Shown here piece after piece: positions 17,869 to 26,020 of a stretch of 64,000 nt of DNA. Position 1 is the first letter of the stretch, and every line of letters begins with the position of its first letter. The position numbers were made by a program, and so were the translations under genes. A model generated the notes under the pieces. That model was not told the origin of the DNA and did no database searches. It was given only the letters and a program-made list of their open reading frames with translations. The stretch is from positions 1 through 64,000 of the forward strand of contig JABHEG010000282.1 in NCBI GenBank assembly GCA_018676675.1. Reading direction: 5' to 3'. Origin of the DNA: Lentisphaerota bacterium (GTDB lineage Bacteria; Verrucomicrobiota; Lentisphaeria; Oligosphaerales; JABHEG01).

Positions 17869-18891
17869 TCAGAACGCCATCCGTGGCCGGACCGACTTCC
17901 CCGTCCTGATGGATTCCTTGGCGGCTATGGCGACGGCCAGCGTTCTGGCTGCCTGGACGGCGCTGACTTCAGGGCACTCCTCGCCAATGATGCATCGCTC
18001 CATATGTCGGAGGATGCGTGTCGTCTCGCTCGCGTGGCCGCCACCGGCAGAGTCTTCCACAGGGAGTTCGCTTTCCTCGACGCCGTCCGGACCATCCCGT
18101 GACACGCGTGAACCAACGACCGATCCCCGGGTGCCGCACACGCTGATCGTGCTGAGTCCCGGCGGGGGGCGAACCGCGCTGAAGAGGGCCAGTACACGCC
18201 CCACCGCTCCGTTCTGGAAAGTCAGATTGATCAGGAAGTTGTTTCCTCCTTCCCGATCCGGAAGCACATTGCCGTCGTTGGCGTAGGCGCTCACTGTGTC
18301 GACATTTCCGCCGAACCACAGGGCCAGATCAATTGCATGGCAGGCAGCGCCCACGAGCCAGTCTTTCTTGGCGGGATCTCGGCGCCAATCGCGTCCCGGT
18401 GTGGCCAGGACGGGGCGCATATCGTGTACGTATCCCGTCTGCACAAATACGACATCACCGATCTCCCCTGCATCAAGAAGCCTCTTTGTGGCCATATTCT
18501 CAGGTCGGTACCGCTGTGTCTGGGCCACGAGTAATGTCTTGCCACTGCGGCGTACGGCTGCGATGACCTGTTCGGCTTCGGCCATGCTGTTGACCATCGG
18601 CTTCGTCACCACGACGTGCTTGCCCGCGGCGAGAGCCGCGAGGATCTGATCCGCATGGAGATGGTCGGGGGAGTAGATGCCGACTACCTGGATGTCATCA
18701 CGTTCAAGCAACGCTTCGTAGTGCGTTGTGGCCAGCTCGATGTCGTGTTCCCTGGCATGGTCGGACAGCTTCCTCTCGTCAAGGTCGCAGATCCCTCTCA
18801 CGATCATCCGGGATGTCGCATCATGGTTTACTCGCAGCACATGCTTGCCCATGCCCAACCCGATCACGCCGAGTTCTATGTCCTTTCTCAT
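17869..18891 (-). CDS. Gfo/Idh/MocA family oxidoreductase
   Basis: The 340-residue, NAD(P)-dependent dehydrogenase-like protein has an N-terminal Rossmann fold starting ELGVIGLGMGKHV. It continues with GIYSPDHLHADQILAAL and KHVVVTKPMVNS, where the usual E-K-P is T-K-P. The C-terminal alpha/beta domain follows with VGAACHAIDLALWFGG, whose histidine corresponds to the common substrate-site H-x-x-D. The family oxidises or reduces sugars, cyclitols and their derivatives. The ATG at 18891 has GGAG eight bases upstream. The gene is downstream of a DMT-type transporter gene on the same strand with a 60-base gap, and divergent from a TIM-barrel isomerase, a grouping that fits uptake and conversion of a sugar. 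Confidence 0.85.
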   Translation of the reverse strand: MRKDIELGVIGLGMGKHVLRVNHDATSRMIVRGICDLDERKLSDHAREHDIELATTHYEALLERDDIQVVGIYSPDHLHADQILAALAAGKHVVVTKPMVNSMAEAEQVIAAVRRSGKTLLVAQTQRYRPENMATKRLLDAGEIGDVVFVQTGYVHDMRPVLATPGRDWRRDPAKKDWLVGAACHAIDLALWFGGNVDTVSAYANDGNVLPDREGGNNFLINLTFQNGAVGRVLALFSAVRPPPGLSTISVCGTRGSVVGSRVSRDGPDGVEESELPVEDSAGGGHASETTRILRHMERCIIGEECPEVSAVQAARTLAVAIAAKESIRTGKSVRPRMAF

Positions 18892-18951
18892 AGCTGTTCT
18901 CCAACAAACGGGTTGCCGATGGATGCTCGACTGCACGGGGTGAGGCGGGCG

Positions 18952-19860
18952 TCACGTGCTACGGGGCAGGGCGAGCAGTACAACTCCGACGGCTCCCGTC
19001 CCCACGCCAAACCACGTCATCGCACTGGTCTTCTCTTTCGCAACGAGCTGGGAATAGAGAGCGAAGCCTATGATGCTCCCGCCAATACCGATGGGGAACA
19101 CGATCCCCGTCAGACCATGAACGGCAAGTTCGTCCGCGGCTCGATACAAGGTATACTGCCCACTCAGCATGCAGGCAGCGATGGGCAGAGCGTACCGGAA
19201 CGAGTCTTCCGTGGGGCGTTGCTTACGGACGGCCAGCAGGGTCAGGAACAATGTGGCCGACGCGACGAGGGCTACCGTCACGCGCAGAGGGCCAAGTGGT
19301 CCCAGGTCGCCCCATTGCGATGGCAGGAGTCTGAGGGACTGTCCACCGCCGAAACACGCGAAGCTGCAGCCGGTCACGGTCAGCCAGAGGGTGAAGCGCG
19401 AGGCCTGTGACTTGTGTTCCGCAAACCTGCTGGCGGCGGAGAAGCCAAGCGACGTGAGCACCAACACCAGCCCGATTCCGCGAGACGCCCCGACACGTTC
19501 ATGCCAGCACAGTGTCGCGACGAGGAAGGGGATGGAGATCGCCGATTGACCGACGGCCCAGGTCACAGCACTGTGACCGAGTGTCATGGCCCGGGCCAAC
19601 AGCAGAATGCCGCTCTGGTTGAGTGCCCCCGCAGCAACCATGATAGCGACGAAGCTCCACAGCCTCGGGTGCGGATTGGTGATTACAGAGCCCCAGTCTA
19701 CCCAAACGCACGACACAATTGCCCCGATCGCTGACACCGTGAAACCGAGGGGCAGAAGCGGGGTCCGTGCCTTCCCGGCTCGGCCGTAGAACACGGCCAC
19801 TCCTGTCCACAGGATCGCCGTGAGGAAGGCGTATGAAAGACCGGTTGCCATGCTGGTCAA
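18952..19860 (-). CDS. EamA/DMT-superfamily or RhaT-like transporter
   Basis: The 302-residue, ten-helix membrane protein has the two-fold repeat of the drug/metabolite transporter superfamily (about residues 5-140 and 150-300) and ends in the typical last helix FGVGTGAVGVVLLAL. Such proteins move small metabolites or sugars across the inner membrane; substrate specificity cannot be read from sequence. The frame opens with TTG at 19860, four bases after AAGGAG. The ATG at 19851 (MATGLSY) is the alternative, 13 bases away, so the start is undecided by nine bases. The Gfo/Idh gene follows 60 bases later, which suggests the imported compound is its substrate or a precursor. Confidence 0.75.
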   Translation of the reverse strand: MTSMATGLSYAFLTAILWTGVAVFYGRAGKARTPLLPLGFTVSAIGAIVSCVWVDWGSVITNPHPRLWSFVAIMVAAGALNQSGILLLARAMTLGHSAVTWAVGQSAISIPFLVATLCWHERVGASRGIGLVLVLTSLGFSAASRFAEHKSQASRFTLWLTVTGCSFACFGGGQSLRLLPSQWGDLGPLGPLRVTVALVASATLFLTLLAVRKQRPTEDSFRYALPIAACMLSGQYTLYRAADELAVHGLTGIVFPIGIGGSIIGFALYSQLVAKEKTSAMTWFGVGTGAVGVVLLALPRST

Positions 19861-19966
19861 CTGTCTCCTTGGCGGGCGTTCTTGAATCTGTTCTCATCCG
19901 CTGGGACGTACTATACGGTTCGGGAGCGCAGGTGTTGGTCGCTGCGCAGGGAATCGCCGTGAGTCT

Positions 19967-20070
19967 CGTGAGGCGGCTCGACAGAGTCTCTCCCTCCATC
20001 GGACACAGATGGCCCAAGGAGCCCCTGGAGGGAGAGACTCTGTCGAGGCGTCTTGAAGTTCTCCCCCACG
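19967..20070 (-). repeat. Palindromic 105-bp element, copy 1 (inverted)
   Basis: A perfect 22-bp inverted repeat (19977-19998 and 20026-20047) surrounds a 27-base unique centre. Conserved flanks extend the element to 19967 and 20070. Read on the minus strand it aligns almost continuously with 25666-25770, including the asymmetric centre GGGCCATCTGTGTCCGATGG, so both are copies of one non-coding element. It lies in the upstream region of the isomerase gene at 20175. There is no transposase in the window; the layout fits a MITE or REPIN-like element. Confidence 0.8.
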
Positions 20071-20174
20071 GAAGGCGTTACAAAAACAGGACCTTGCGGC
20101 GCGCGAAAATGTGGCCGTGGCGGTACCGTTTGTTTGCTCGACTATATCAAGCACGCAGTGCGGGAGTGATCCGG

Positions 20175-21035
20175 ATGTTGACGATCTCCATGGGAATGAA
20201 CATCTTCCCGCTGTACCACGATCCCGGCCGAACGCTGGCGCAGCTCCGGAGCATCGGGTTCGGTGGGGTCGACTTCAACTACACCGATTACGCATCGTCA
20301 CCTGAGCTCATGACGTCCCGCTTTGACCGGTGGACAGATGCCCTCGGCACGGCGGCAGAGAAAAACAGGATCCGTATTTTCCAGGCCCACGCGCCATGCC
20401 TTGCGCCTTGGCATTCCGCAGAGGAGCGGCAACTCCTGCATGGACTGACGCGCCACTGTCTGGCCGCATCCGGGCGTCTCGGCGTGCAGTGGGTGGTTTT
20501 TCACGCTCTGCCTCAACCCGATTTCCTCGGCGGTCCCGCTCAGAACTCTCTGCTTTGTGCCAACGCTGACTACTTCCGCAGCATCCTTGATCTCATGCCG
20601 GATGGGCCCGGGATTGCGGTTGAGAACGGATCGGGCGAGCTCACCAGGACTGCCGAGGAACTGTTGGGACTGGTGGACCGCGTTGGCTCTGAGCGCTTCG
20701 GCGTATGCTGGGACACAGGGCACGCTCATCTCGACGGGGTGGATCAGGACGTGGAGATCGCGGCTTTGGGGGCGACGCTGAAGTGCCTGCATGTGCAGGA
20801 TAATGACGGCGTGTCCGACCAGCACCTCCTTCCGTTTGCGGTCCGCGGCGGGATCAAGTGGCAGGCCGTCACCCGCGGCCTTCAACGAGCAGCCTACCGG
20901 GGGGCGTTCAACTATGAAGTGCACAACGCCTTCCACGACCGACCGCCAGAGAGCATCCCCGTGATTCTGAAACACGCCCATGCCGTTGCACGCGTGATCC
21001 TTGAGCCGCTGATGGCGGATGGTCAAGGCGAGTGA
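20175..21035 (+). CDS. Sugar phosphate isomerase/epimerase-like TIM-barrel protein
   Basis: The 286-residue member of the xylose-isomerase-like TIM-barrel family has metal-ligand blocks GIAVENGSG, FGVCWDTGHAHLDG, LHVQDNDG and FNYEVHNAF in the expected order. It is presumably cytoplasmic and acts on a sugar or keto-sugar. The ATG at 20175 follows GGGAG by nine bases; the open frame extends upstream to 19833, but that part runs through the palindromic repeat and is not protein-like. It is divergent from the transporter and Gfo/Idh genes and is followed 69 bases later by a sulfatase gene on the same strand, so it probably processes a desulfated or oxidised sugar. Confidence 0.8.
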   Translation: MLTISMGMNIFPLYHDPGRTLAQLRSIGFGGVDFNYTDYASSPELMTSRFDRWTDALGTAAEKNRIRIFQAHAPCLAPWHSAEERQLLHGLTRHCLAASGRLGVQWVVFHALPQPDFLGGPAQNSLLCANADYFRSILDLMPDGPGIAVENGSGELTRTAEELLGLVDRVGSERFGVCWDTGHAHLDGVDQDVEIAALGATLKCLHVQDNDGVSDQHLLPFAVRGGIKWQAVTRGLQRAAYRGAFNYEVHNAFHDRPPESIPVILKHAHAVARVILEPLMADGQGE

Positions 21036-21104
21036 GAAGACCGCCCGGGCGGGTGGGTACTCGATCTGTACGCCCCACCCACTGAAGAGGAGCAATCTGC
21101 CCCC

Positions 21105-22472
21105 ATGAACGACGATGCAAGAAGACCGAATATCCTGTTCATCATGGACGACCAGCATCGGTTTGACTGGTTGGGATGTGCGGGGACTGAATTTCTCCAC
21201 ACCCCGAATATCGACCGGTTGGCAGCCCGCGGCACGCGCTTCACAAACTGCTTCACGAACAGCCCGGTCTGCTCGCCTGCACGCGTGTCCCTGGCAACGG
21301 GGATGATGCCGCATCGGCTTGGGCCTGTGGGTAACAGCGTGTACTTGCCTCGGGACGTCCCCACCCACTACCAATACTTGCGTGACGAGGGCATGTACCG
21401 GGTGGGGTGCTGCGGCAAGCTGGATTTGGTAAAGACGGATGGCTACAACGGGAAACACGGCGACCGCCCACGCCTCTTCCGCTGGGGATTTACCCACCCG
21501 ATCGAATGCGAAGGGAAGATGCACGCGGGGAACCACCCCGAGCCGAGGGGGCCCTACGGCTTCTGGCTTCGTGAACAGGGTCTGTACGATTCGTTCCATG
21601 CGGACTATGTGTCCCGGAGCGCGAACGACTATGCGTTGAGTTGCCACGACTCTGTTCTGCCGAAGGACGCCTTCGAGGACACTTACATCGGTCGGCGTTC
21701 CGCTGAGTGGATTCGCGACATCCCCGATGACTTCCCCTGGTATATGTTTGTCAGTTTCGTGGGGCCGCACGACCCGTTTGACCCCCCTTCCGAGTACGCT
21801 GACCGCTACCGGGATGCGGATATGCCGGTGCCCATTCCTCACTGTCCGGAGAACAAACCTGCCCGTTACCGTGCACGGACGACCGACCCGGACAAGATCA
21901 CGGAGACGCGTCGGCAATACGCGGGATCGATCACCGCAATCGATGATGCTGTTGGCGAAATCATGGCAGCGTTAGAAGCACGGGGCGAGCTGGCCAACAC
22001 CTACGTTGTCTTTGCCAGCGACCACGGGGAAATGGCAGGCGATCACGGGCTTTACACGAAGAGTGTGCCCTACGAGGCCGCGATCCACGTGCCGCTCATT
22101 ATTGCCGGGCCGGGACTGCCGGAAGGCAAGGCCAGCGACGCCCTCGTCGAGTTGATGGATGTGAATCCGACATTGGTCGAGCTTGCCGGGTTGCCCGCAC
22201 AGGAGGGCGTCGAGGCGCGAAGTCTGGTGCCCGTTCTTCAAGGCAACGAAAGCGAGCACCGGGACAGCATCGTGACGACGATCAGAAGCTTCGAGTGCAT
22301 CCGCACTGAACGCTACAAGTACGTGAACAACCACGGGGACATTCGTGAGTTGTATGACCTGCAGGAGGATCCTGGCGAACTCCGCAATATCTGCGCGGAG
22401 AGCCCGGACATTGCTCGCGACCTGGGAATGAAGCTCGCCCAAAGGCTGGCCGCGCCGAACGACGTGCATTGA
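21105..22472 (+). CDS. Type I (formylglycine) sulfatase
   Basis: The 455-residue protein has the full alkaline-phosphatase-superfamily sulfatase pattern: RPNILFIMDDQH at the start (D15-D16 metal ligands), the maturation motif C56-S-P-A-R60 followed by VSLATG, FVGPHDPFDPP, and FASDHGEMAGDHGLYTK with the remaining metal ligands. C56 would be converted to formylglycine, and the enzyme would remove sulfate esters, most likely from glycan pieces. There is no signal peptide, so it acts in the cytoplasm on imported sugars unless exported in another way. No formylglycine-generating enzyme or anSME is present in the window. GAGGAG lies 12 bases before the ATG. It follows the isomerase gene and probably shares its transcript. 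Confidence 0.92.
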   Translation: MNDDARRPNILFIMDDQHRFDWLGCAGTEFLHTPNIDRLAARGTRFTNCFTNSPVCSPARVSLATGMMPHRLGPVGNSVYLPRDVPTHYQYLRDEGMYRVGCCGKLDLVKTDGYNGKHGDRPRLFRWGFTHPIECEGKMHAGNHPEPRGPYGFWLREQGLYDSFHADYVSRSANDYALSCHDSVLPKDAFEDTYIGRRSAEWIRDIPDDFPWYMFVSFVGPHDPFDPPSEYADRYRDADMPVPIPHCPENKPARYRARTTDPDKITETRRQYAGSITAIDDAVGEIMAALEARGELANTYVVFASDHGEMAGDHGLYTKSVPYEAAIHVPLIIAGPGLPEGKASDALVELMDVNPTLVELAGLPAQEGVEARSLVPVLQGNESEHRDSIVTTIRSFECIRTERYKYVNNHGDIRELYDLQEDPGELRNICAESPDIARDLGMKLAQRLAAPNDVH

Positions 22473-22497
22473 GAGGCTTGGCGACAGTCTTCTTTTC

Positions 22498-22619
22498 CGC
22501 CCGAGCCGCGCACAGCGTAAGCGGTCTTTTTGTCCGTCCGAGCCGCGCACAGCGTAAGCGGTCTTCGTGCTTTGGAGGCGGGACTGAGAAGCCTCTCCCG
22601 TTGGTCAGGGCTCTGACGG
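22498..22619. repeat. Tandem intergenic repeat (37-bp period) and related motif
   Basis: Two near-identical copies of a 28-base block starting CCGAGCCGCGCACAGCG begin at 22501 and 22538, ending in AAGCGGTCTT. After a short gap comes CTCCCGTTGGTCAGGGCTCT (about 22598-22617). Both motifs recur at 44548-44690 and 49768-50010. The array fills the gap between the convergent sulfatase and DUF6067-like genes. Confidence 0.8.
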
Positions 22620-22627
22620 GCGCTGCA

Positions 22628-25555
22628 TCAGTCGTTTGGGGCGACGCGCAGGAGAGCGCCGCGGCGGGCGGGCACTGTGATCGTAGTCGTGCCTTTTGCG
22701 GCAGCCAGCCCGTCTGCGAGCCAGACTGGGGTGAACGTCCCGGCAGCGGTGAGAGTCCCTGTCTGTTCCTCTCCGGTGAAATTCGCCACGACCACGAGCC
22801 AGGCGTTCGGCTTCCTCCACAGGCTCACGCGCAGCTGGTCACTTGAGCAGTTCACCGACTTCTGGCGCCAGAAGGGTTCGAAGGTGCTGTTGGCCATTCC
22901 GAACGCTCTTTGTGCTGCCCATACCTCTTCGACGACCTGCTTGTTCAGGCTTGCCCAGAGCGGCACGCCGTAGGCCATGGCTGCCGCGATGCATGATTCA
23001 CTGGGCCCTCGCTCTTCCCGCTTTCCCTTGTCTCCCAGTCGACCGATCTGAGGCAGCAGGAACGTGGGCACACCTGTGGTGGAAGAACAGAACTCGCTCC
23101 GCCACACGCGATCCGGGAGCTCTTCCATGTAGAAATAGGGATTCTTCATTGCCTTACTCGAGTACTGTTCGCCCGGCGCCCAGCCGTCGTTGAACGCGTT
23201 GAACAGTGAGTACCAGTTGCTGTGAGCATGTGAGTAGTAGCGTTTTCCCGCATCGTGGCACGCCTCGTAGAGTCGCCGCGAGACCCCTCGGTGCGCATAC
23301 AGGGGCCACGTACGTCCGGTACGCCCGAATGCATCCGTGAAGCCGCAGCCATGTCGGCGGTTGTCACAGGGCTTTGCACCATCGATGTCGGTGTAGATTC
23401 CGCCGCTCCAGTCATTGCGTATGTGTTCGCGGACGCACCAGACCAGGAAGTCCGAGAAGCTGCTCTGAGGGCACACGCCCACCATGCTGTAGGGTGTGCC
23501 ATCATCGCCTCTCTTGTATCCGGAGAAGGTCGCGCCATAGGGCTGATTCCACTCGTCCTTGAAGAACACATACTCGGGGGACGCATTCGACGTGCACTGG
23601 AGGCAGGTGTAGGAGCGCGTCTCCATGCCCTTGGCCCGCCAGCGATCGACGAACGCGCGCTGGTGCGCCGGATCACTTGCCAGCAAGCGACCGTTCAGGT
23701 CGCAAATCTGGGTCCGCCAACCGTAGACAAACGTGTTGACGCCTTTCATGTATGGCCCTCCTGCCCAACGTGTCGTGTAGAGGTCTGTTCCCAGAGGACG
23801 GACGGGTGTTGGCTCGAAACCAAAGGTGTAGTGCAGGTTCTGGTCAATGCGCGTGGGCTTCGAGATGAGGTGCAGGCGCACGACGATCGAGTCGCCTTCG
23901 GATGTCAGGCTGATGTAGGGCTTCCCTTCACCTACGCGCCAGTTGGCCTCTGACTCCATGAACCAGGAGAGCCCCCGCTCCTCGTTGCCCAGCCAGCCAT
24001 AGGGGAGAAACCGGTCCTCCTCAAGGGGTTCGCCTGACCACTCGGTGCACGTCGGGTTCCGATACCATGTGGCAACCTGTTTTGGGACCGGGATTTCGAG
24101 GGTCAGTGTTGCGATATTCGCACCGCCCAGAGGAGGCAAGAGGGTCACGTCTGTGCGGACAAGTCCGTCGTACTCCACGAGGGTTCGGTACGTCAAAGAG
24201 CATCCTCCCAGGCGGCCTCGTCCGCCGTAAGTGACGCGGTGTGGCTCATTCTCAAGGACGGTTGGTCTCCCCCAGGTTGCCGGCTTCTCCGTCTTCAGCC
24301 GAACCGGTGCTGCCAGAACAGCCTGTCCGCGACTGGTGATTCGCCCGGGCAAGGCGCCCGGCAGCTCAATGTCACCGTTCCAGTAGTGCACGGTCGTCCC
24401 GTCGCATCTGAGAGCTTCCCAAGGCTCCACTTCGCGCGTAGCCCGCCAGTCCATCTCGCGCGGCAACCAAGGGGTGGGTGGCTTTGTCAGCGTCTCCACG
24501 GCCTGAAGCATATCCCTGCCGCTCCGCAATGTGGCTCTGACGGTGTAGTCTCCGTCTTGCCATTCACCCACCTCGACTGCTATCTCGGTGACCGGTGCCG
24601 CTCCGTCCGCTTCGGCTCCGGTAGTGTTCAACACACGTCCCGTCGGATCGCTCACCACGATCTCGGGGCGAATCCCCTCGGACACACGTTCCTGCCATCT
24701 CTGATCGAGATGCGCGGCAGTCACAGTTACGGCGATGCGCTTGGCGAAGAAGTCGGGGACCACGGCGATCGTCAGTCTGGGTTTCAGGTCAGGCAGGCCT
24801 CCGGGCAGTTCGGCTGCGTAGAGTGCGAGGGCCTCATCATCGCTGAGGGGGTGATCGAAGACGCGAATTTCGTCGCAGATCGTCTTCTCCTCCGGGTCGC
24901 TCCACTGCGCGTGTCTCCAGAACTCGATCGGGCAGACTGTGAAGGTCCCTGTGTCAGCCTTGGGAAGCGGAGCTGCAACGAGTCCCTCGCCAACGCGTTT
25001 CCCGTTCGCGTAGAGGCGGACCGCTCCCTGTCCCCATGTGCTGACCAGGTGCGTCCATTCTCCGCGCTCGAGTATGTCCACTGGCGTCCCTGCGCGCCAG
25101 GTCGCCTCGTTTGGCTTCTTGCCATTGACGCGAATGTAGTTGAAGACCGCCTCGTCCCCGATGGGGTAGAGGTAGAGCAACATCACATAGTCATCGACTC
25201 CGGTGACGGTGAGGGCATGGCGGAATTTCCGACTGTCTCCACTCCAGCTCAACGGTTTCACCCAGACCGAGAAACTCCCCGAGTTGGTGTCCAGATTTCC
25301 CGGGACGCTATAGCTGCACCGTTCGCCTGGCTCCTGCAGTAGGCCAGCCCCGATGATCCCTTCAGCTGGCCGGAAGTCCAAGTTCGCGTCCAGTGTACAG
25401 CTCTTGTCCCCCTTCGCGGTGTCCGCATCGGTCACCTGATTGTTGAAGGATGCGTGGAACAGCAGTCCGTCAGGGATGCCGGCACCGGCATGGACTGCTG
25501 TCAGCAGGATGGCTGCACCGAGGCCAATCAGTACGAAGAGTCGGCGGTCACACAT
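22628..25555 (-). CDS. Exported LamG plus DUF6067-like glycoside hydrolase-like protein
   Basis: The 975-residue protein has a signal peptide (about 1-26). A LamG/concanavalin-like domain spans about 28-250 (GLLFHASFNNQ, GSFSVWVKPLSW, RLYANGKRVGEG, ICDEIRVFDHPLSDDEAL). The large remainder resembles the DUF6067 'glycoside hydrolase domain' family: LPYGWLGNEERGLSWFMESE, YTFGFEPTPVRPLG, and the barrel-like GGIYTDIDGAKPC and KRYYSHAHSNWYS. The family is common in PVC and related bacteria and has no established substrate. The start at 25555 is chosen because GGAG is six bases upstream; the ATG two codons earlier directly abuts that site. It is convergent with the sulfatase and divergent from the hydrolase at 26021. 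Confidence 0.7.
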   Translation of the reverse strand: MCDRRLFVLIGLGAAILLTAVHAGAGIPDGLLFHASFNNQVTDADTAKGDKSCTLDANLDFRPAEGIIGAGLLQEPGERCSYSVPGNLDTNSGSFSVWVKPLSWSGDSRKFRHALTVTGVDDYVMLLYLYPIGDEAVFNYIRVNGKKPNEATWRAGTPVDILERGEWTHLVSTWGQGAVRLYANGKRVGEGLVAAPLPKADTGTFTVCPIEFWRHAQWSDPEEKTICDEIRVFDHPLSDDEALALYAAELPGGLPDLKPRLTIAVVPDFFAKRIAVTVTAAHLDQRWQERVSEGIRPEIVVSDPTGRVLNTTGAEADGAAPVTEIAVEVGEWQDGDYTVRATLRSGRDMLQAVETLTKPPTPWLPREMDWRATREVEPWEALRCDGTTVHYWNGDIELPGALPGRITSRGQAVLAAPVRLKTEKPATWGRPTVLENEPHRVTYGGRGRLGGCSLTYRTLVEYDGLVRTDVTLLPPLGGANIATLTLEIPVPKQVATWYRNPTCTEWSGEPLEEDRFLPYGWLGNEERGLSWFMESEANWRVGEGKPYISLTSEGDSIVVRLHLISKPTRIDQNLHYTFGFEPTPVRPLGTDLYTTRWAGGPYMKGVNTFVYGWRTQICDLNGRLLASDPAHQRAFVDRWRAKGMETRSYTCLQCTSNASPEYVFFKDEWNQPYGATFSGYKRGDDGTPYSMVGVCPQSSFSDFLVWCVREHIRNDWSGGIYTDIDGAKPCDNRRHGCGFTDAFGRTGRTWPLYAHRGVSRRLYEACHDAGKRYYSHAHSNWYSLFNAFNDGWAPGEQYSSKAMKNPYFYMEELPDRVWRSEFCSSTTGVPTFLLPQIGRLGDKGKREERGPSESCIAAAMAYGVPLWASLNKQVVEEVWAAQRAFGMANSTFEPFWRQKSVNCSSDQLRVSLWRKPNAWLVVVANFTGEEQTGTLTAAGTFTPVWLADGLAAAKGTTTITVPARRGALLRVAPND

Positions 25556-26020
25556 CGTCATCTCCACACAGCAACTGAACGAACGGCCCCCCACTCAAGG
25601 AGAAAGTCCAGCGGGAGGTAACTAATGTACCAACTGTACTCCCAGAACGGGTAATGACTCAGTTACGTGGGGGGAGAACTCCAAGATGGCTCGACGGAGT
25701 CTCTCCCTCCAGGGATTCTCTGGGCCATCTGTGTCCGATGGGGGGAGATACTTTGTCGAGCCGCCTCACGTAACTGAGCGGTTACGGAACGGGTGCGTAG
25801 CCCGACGGACTCGGGATACGTTCCTGCCAGACGTCTGGGCAGAGCTGAATACTCACGTGTGCGTGGCAAGTCTGAAGAGAGCTGGATTTGGGTGTGGAAG
25901 GCGCACCGTGTTCCGCGAGAATTGGTCATCGAACCCCGAGTGTCGGGGGCCTCGAGACAGTCGCGGCACACCGTGCCCTCCCACACCGATCTGAGAGCCC
26001 ACTCGATATGGAGGCGTGGC
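25556..26020. other. Divergent intergenic region carrying repeat copy 2
   Basis: About 465 bases separate the DUF6067-like gene (-) from the hydrolase at 26021 (+). Apart from the palindromic element at 25666-25770, a 12-base outer inverted repeat frames it: CTCAGTTACGTG near 25659 and CACGTAACTGAG near 25767. The remaining roughly 250 bases before 26021 show no gene. Promoters for both genes should be here but none is convincing. Confidence 0.45.
25666..25770 (+). repeat. Palindromic 105-bp element, copy 2
   Basis: This copy aligns with the reverse complement of 19967-20070 over its whole length. The inverted-repeat arms are at 25690-25711 and 25739-25760. They have drifted at four positions, most of which become G-U pairs in RNA. 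The centre GGGCCATCTGTGTCCGATGG is unchanged. Relative to copy 1 it is in the opposite orientation, so the two enclose the isomerase, sulfatase and DUF6067-like genes as inverted repeats. Confidence 0.8.

Noticed and set aside
20298..21917. 539-residue open frame on the minus strand
   Set aside because: It lies antisense to the isomerase and the first part of the sulfatase, both with intact motifs. It is a shadow produced by GC-rich codon use.
19967..25770. Composite transposon bounded by the palindromic pair
   Set aside because: There is no transposase or integrase between or beside the copies and no target-site duplication could be identified. Only the repeat pair itself is reported.
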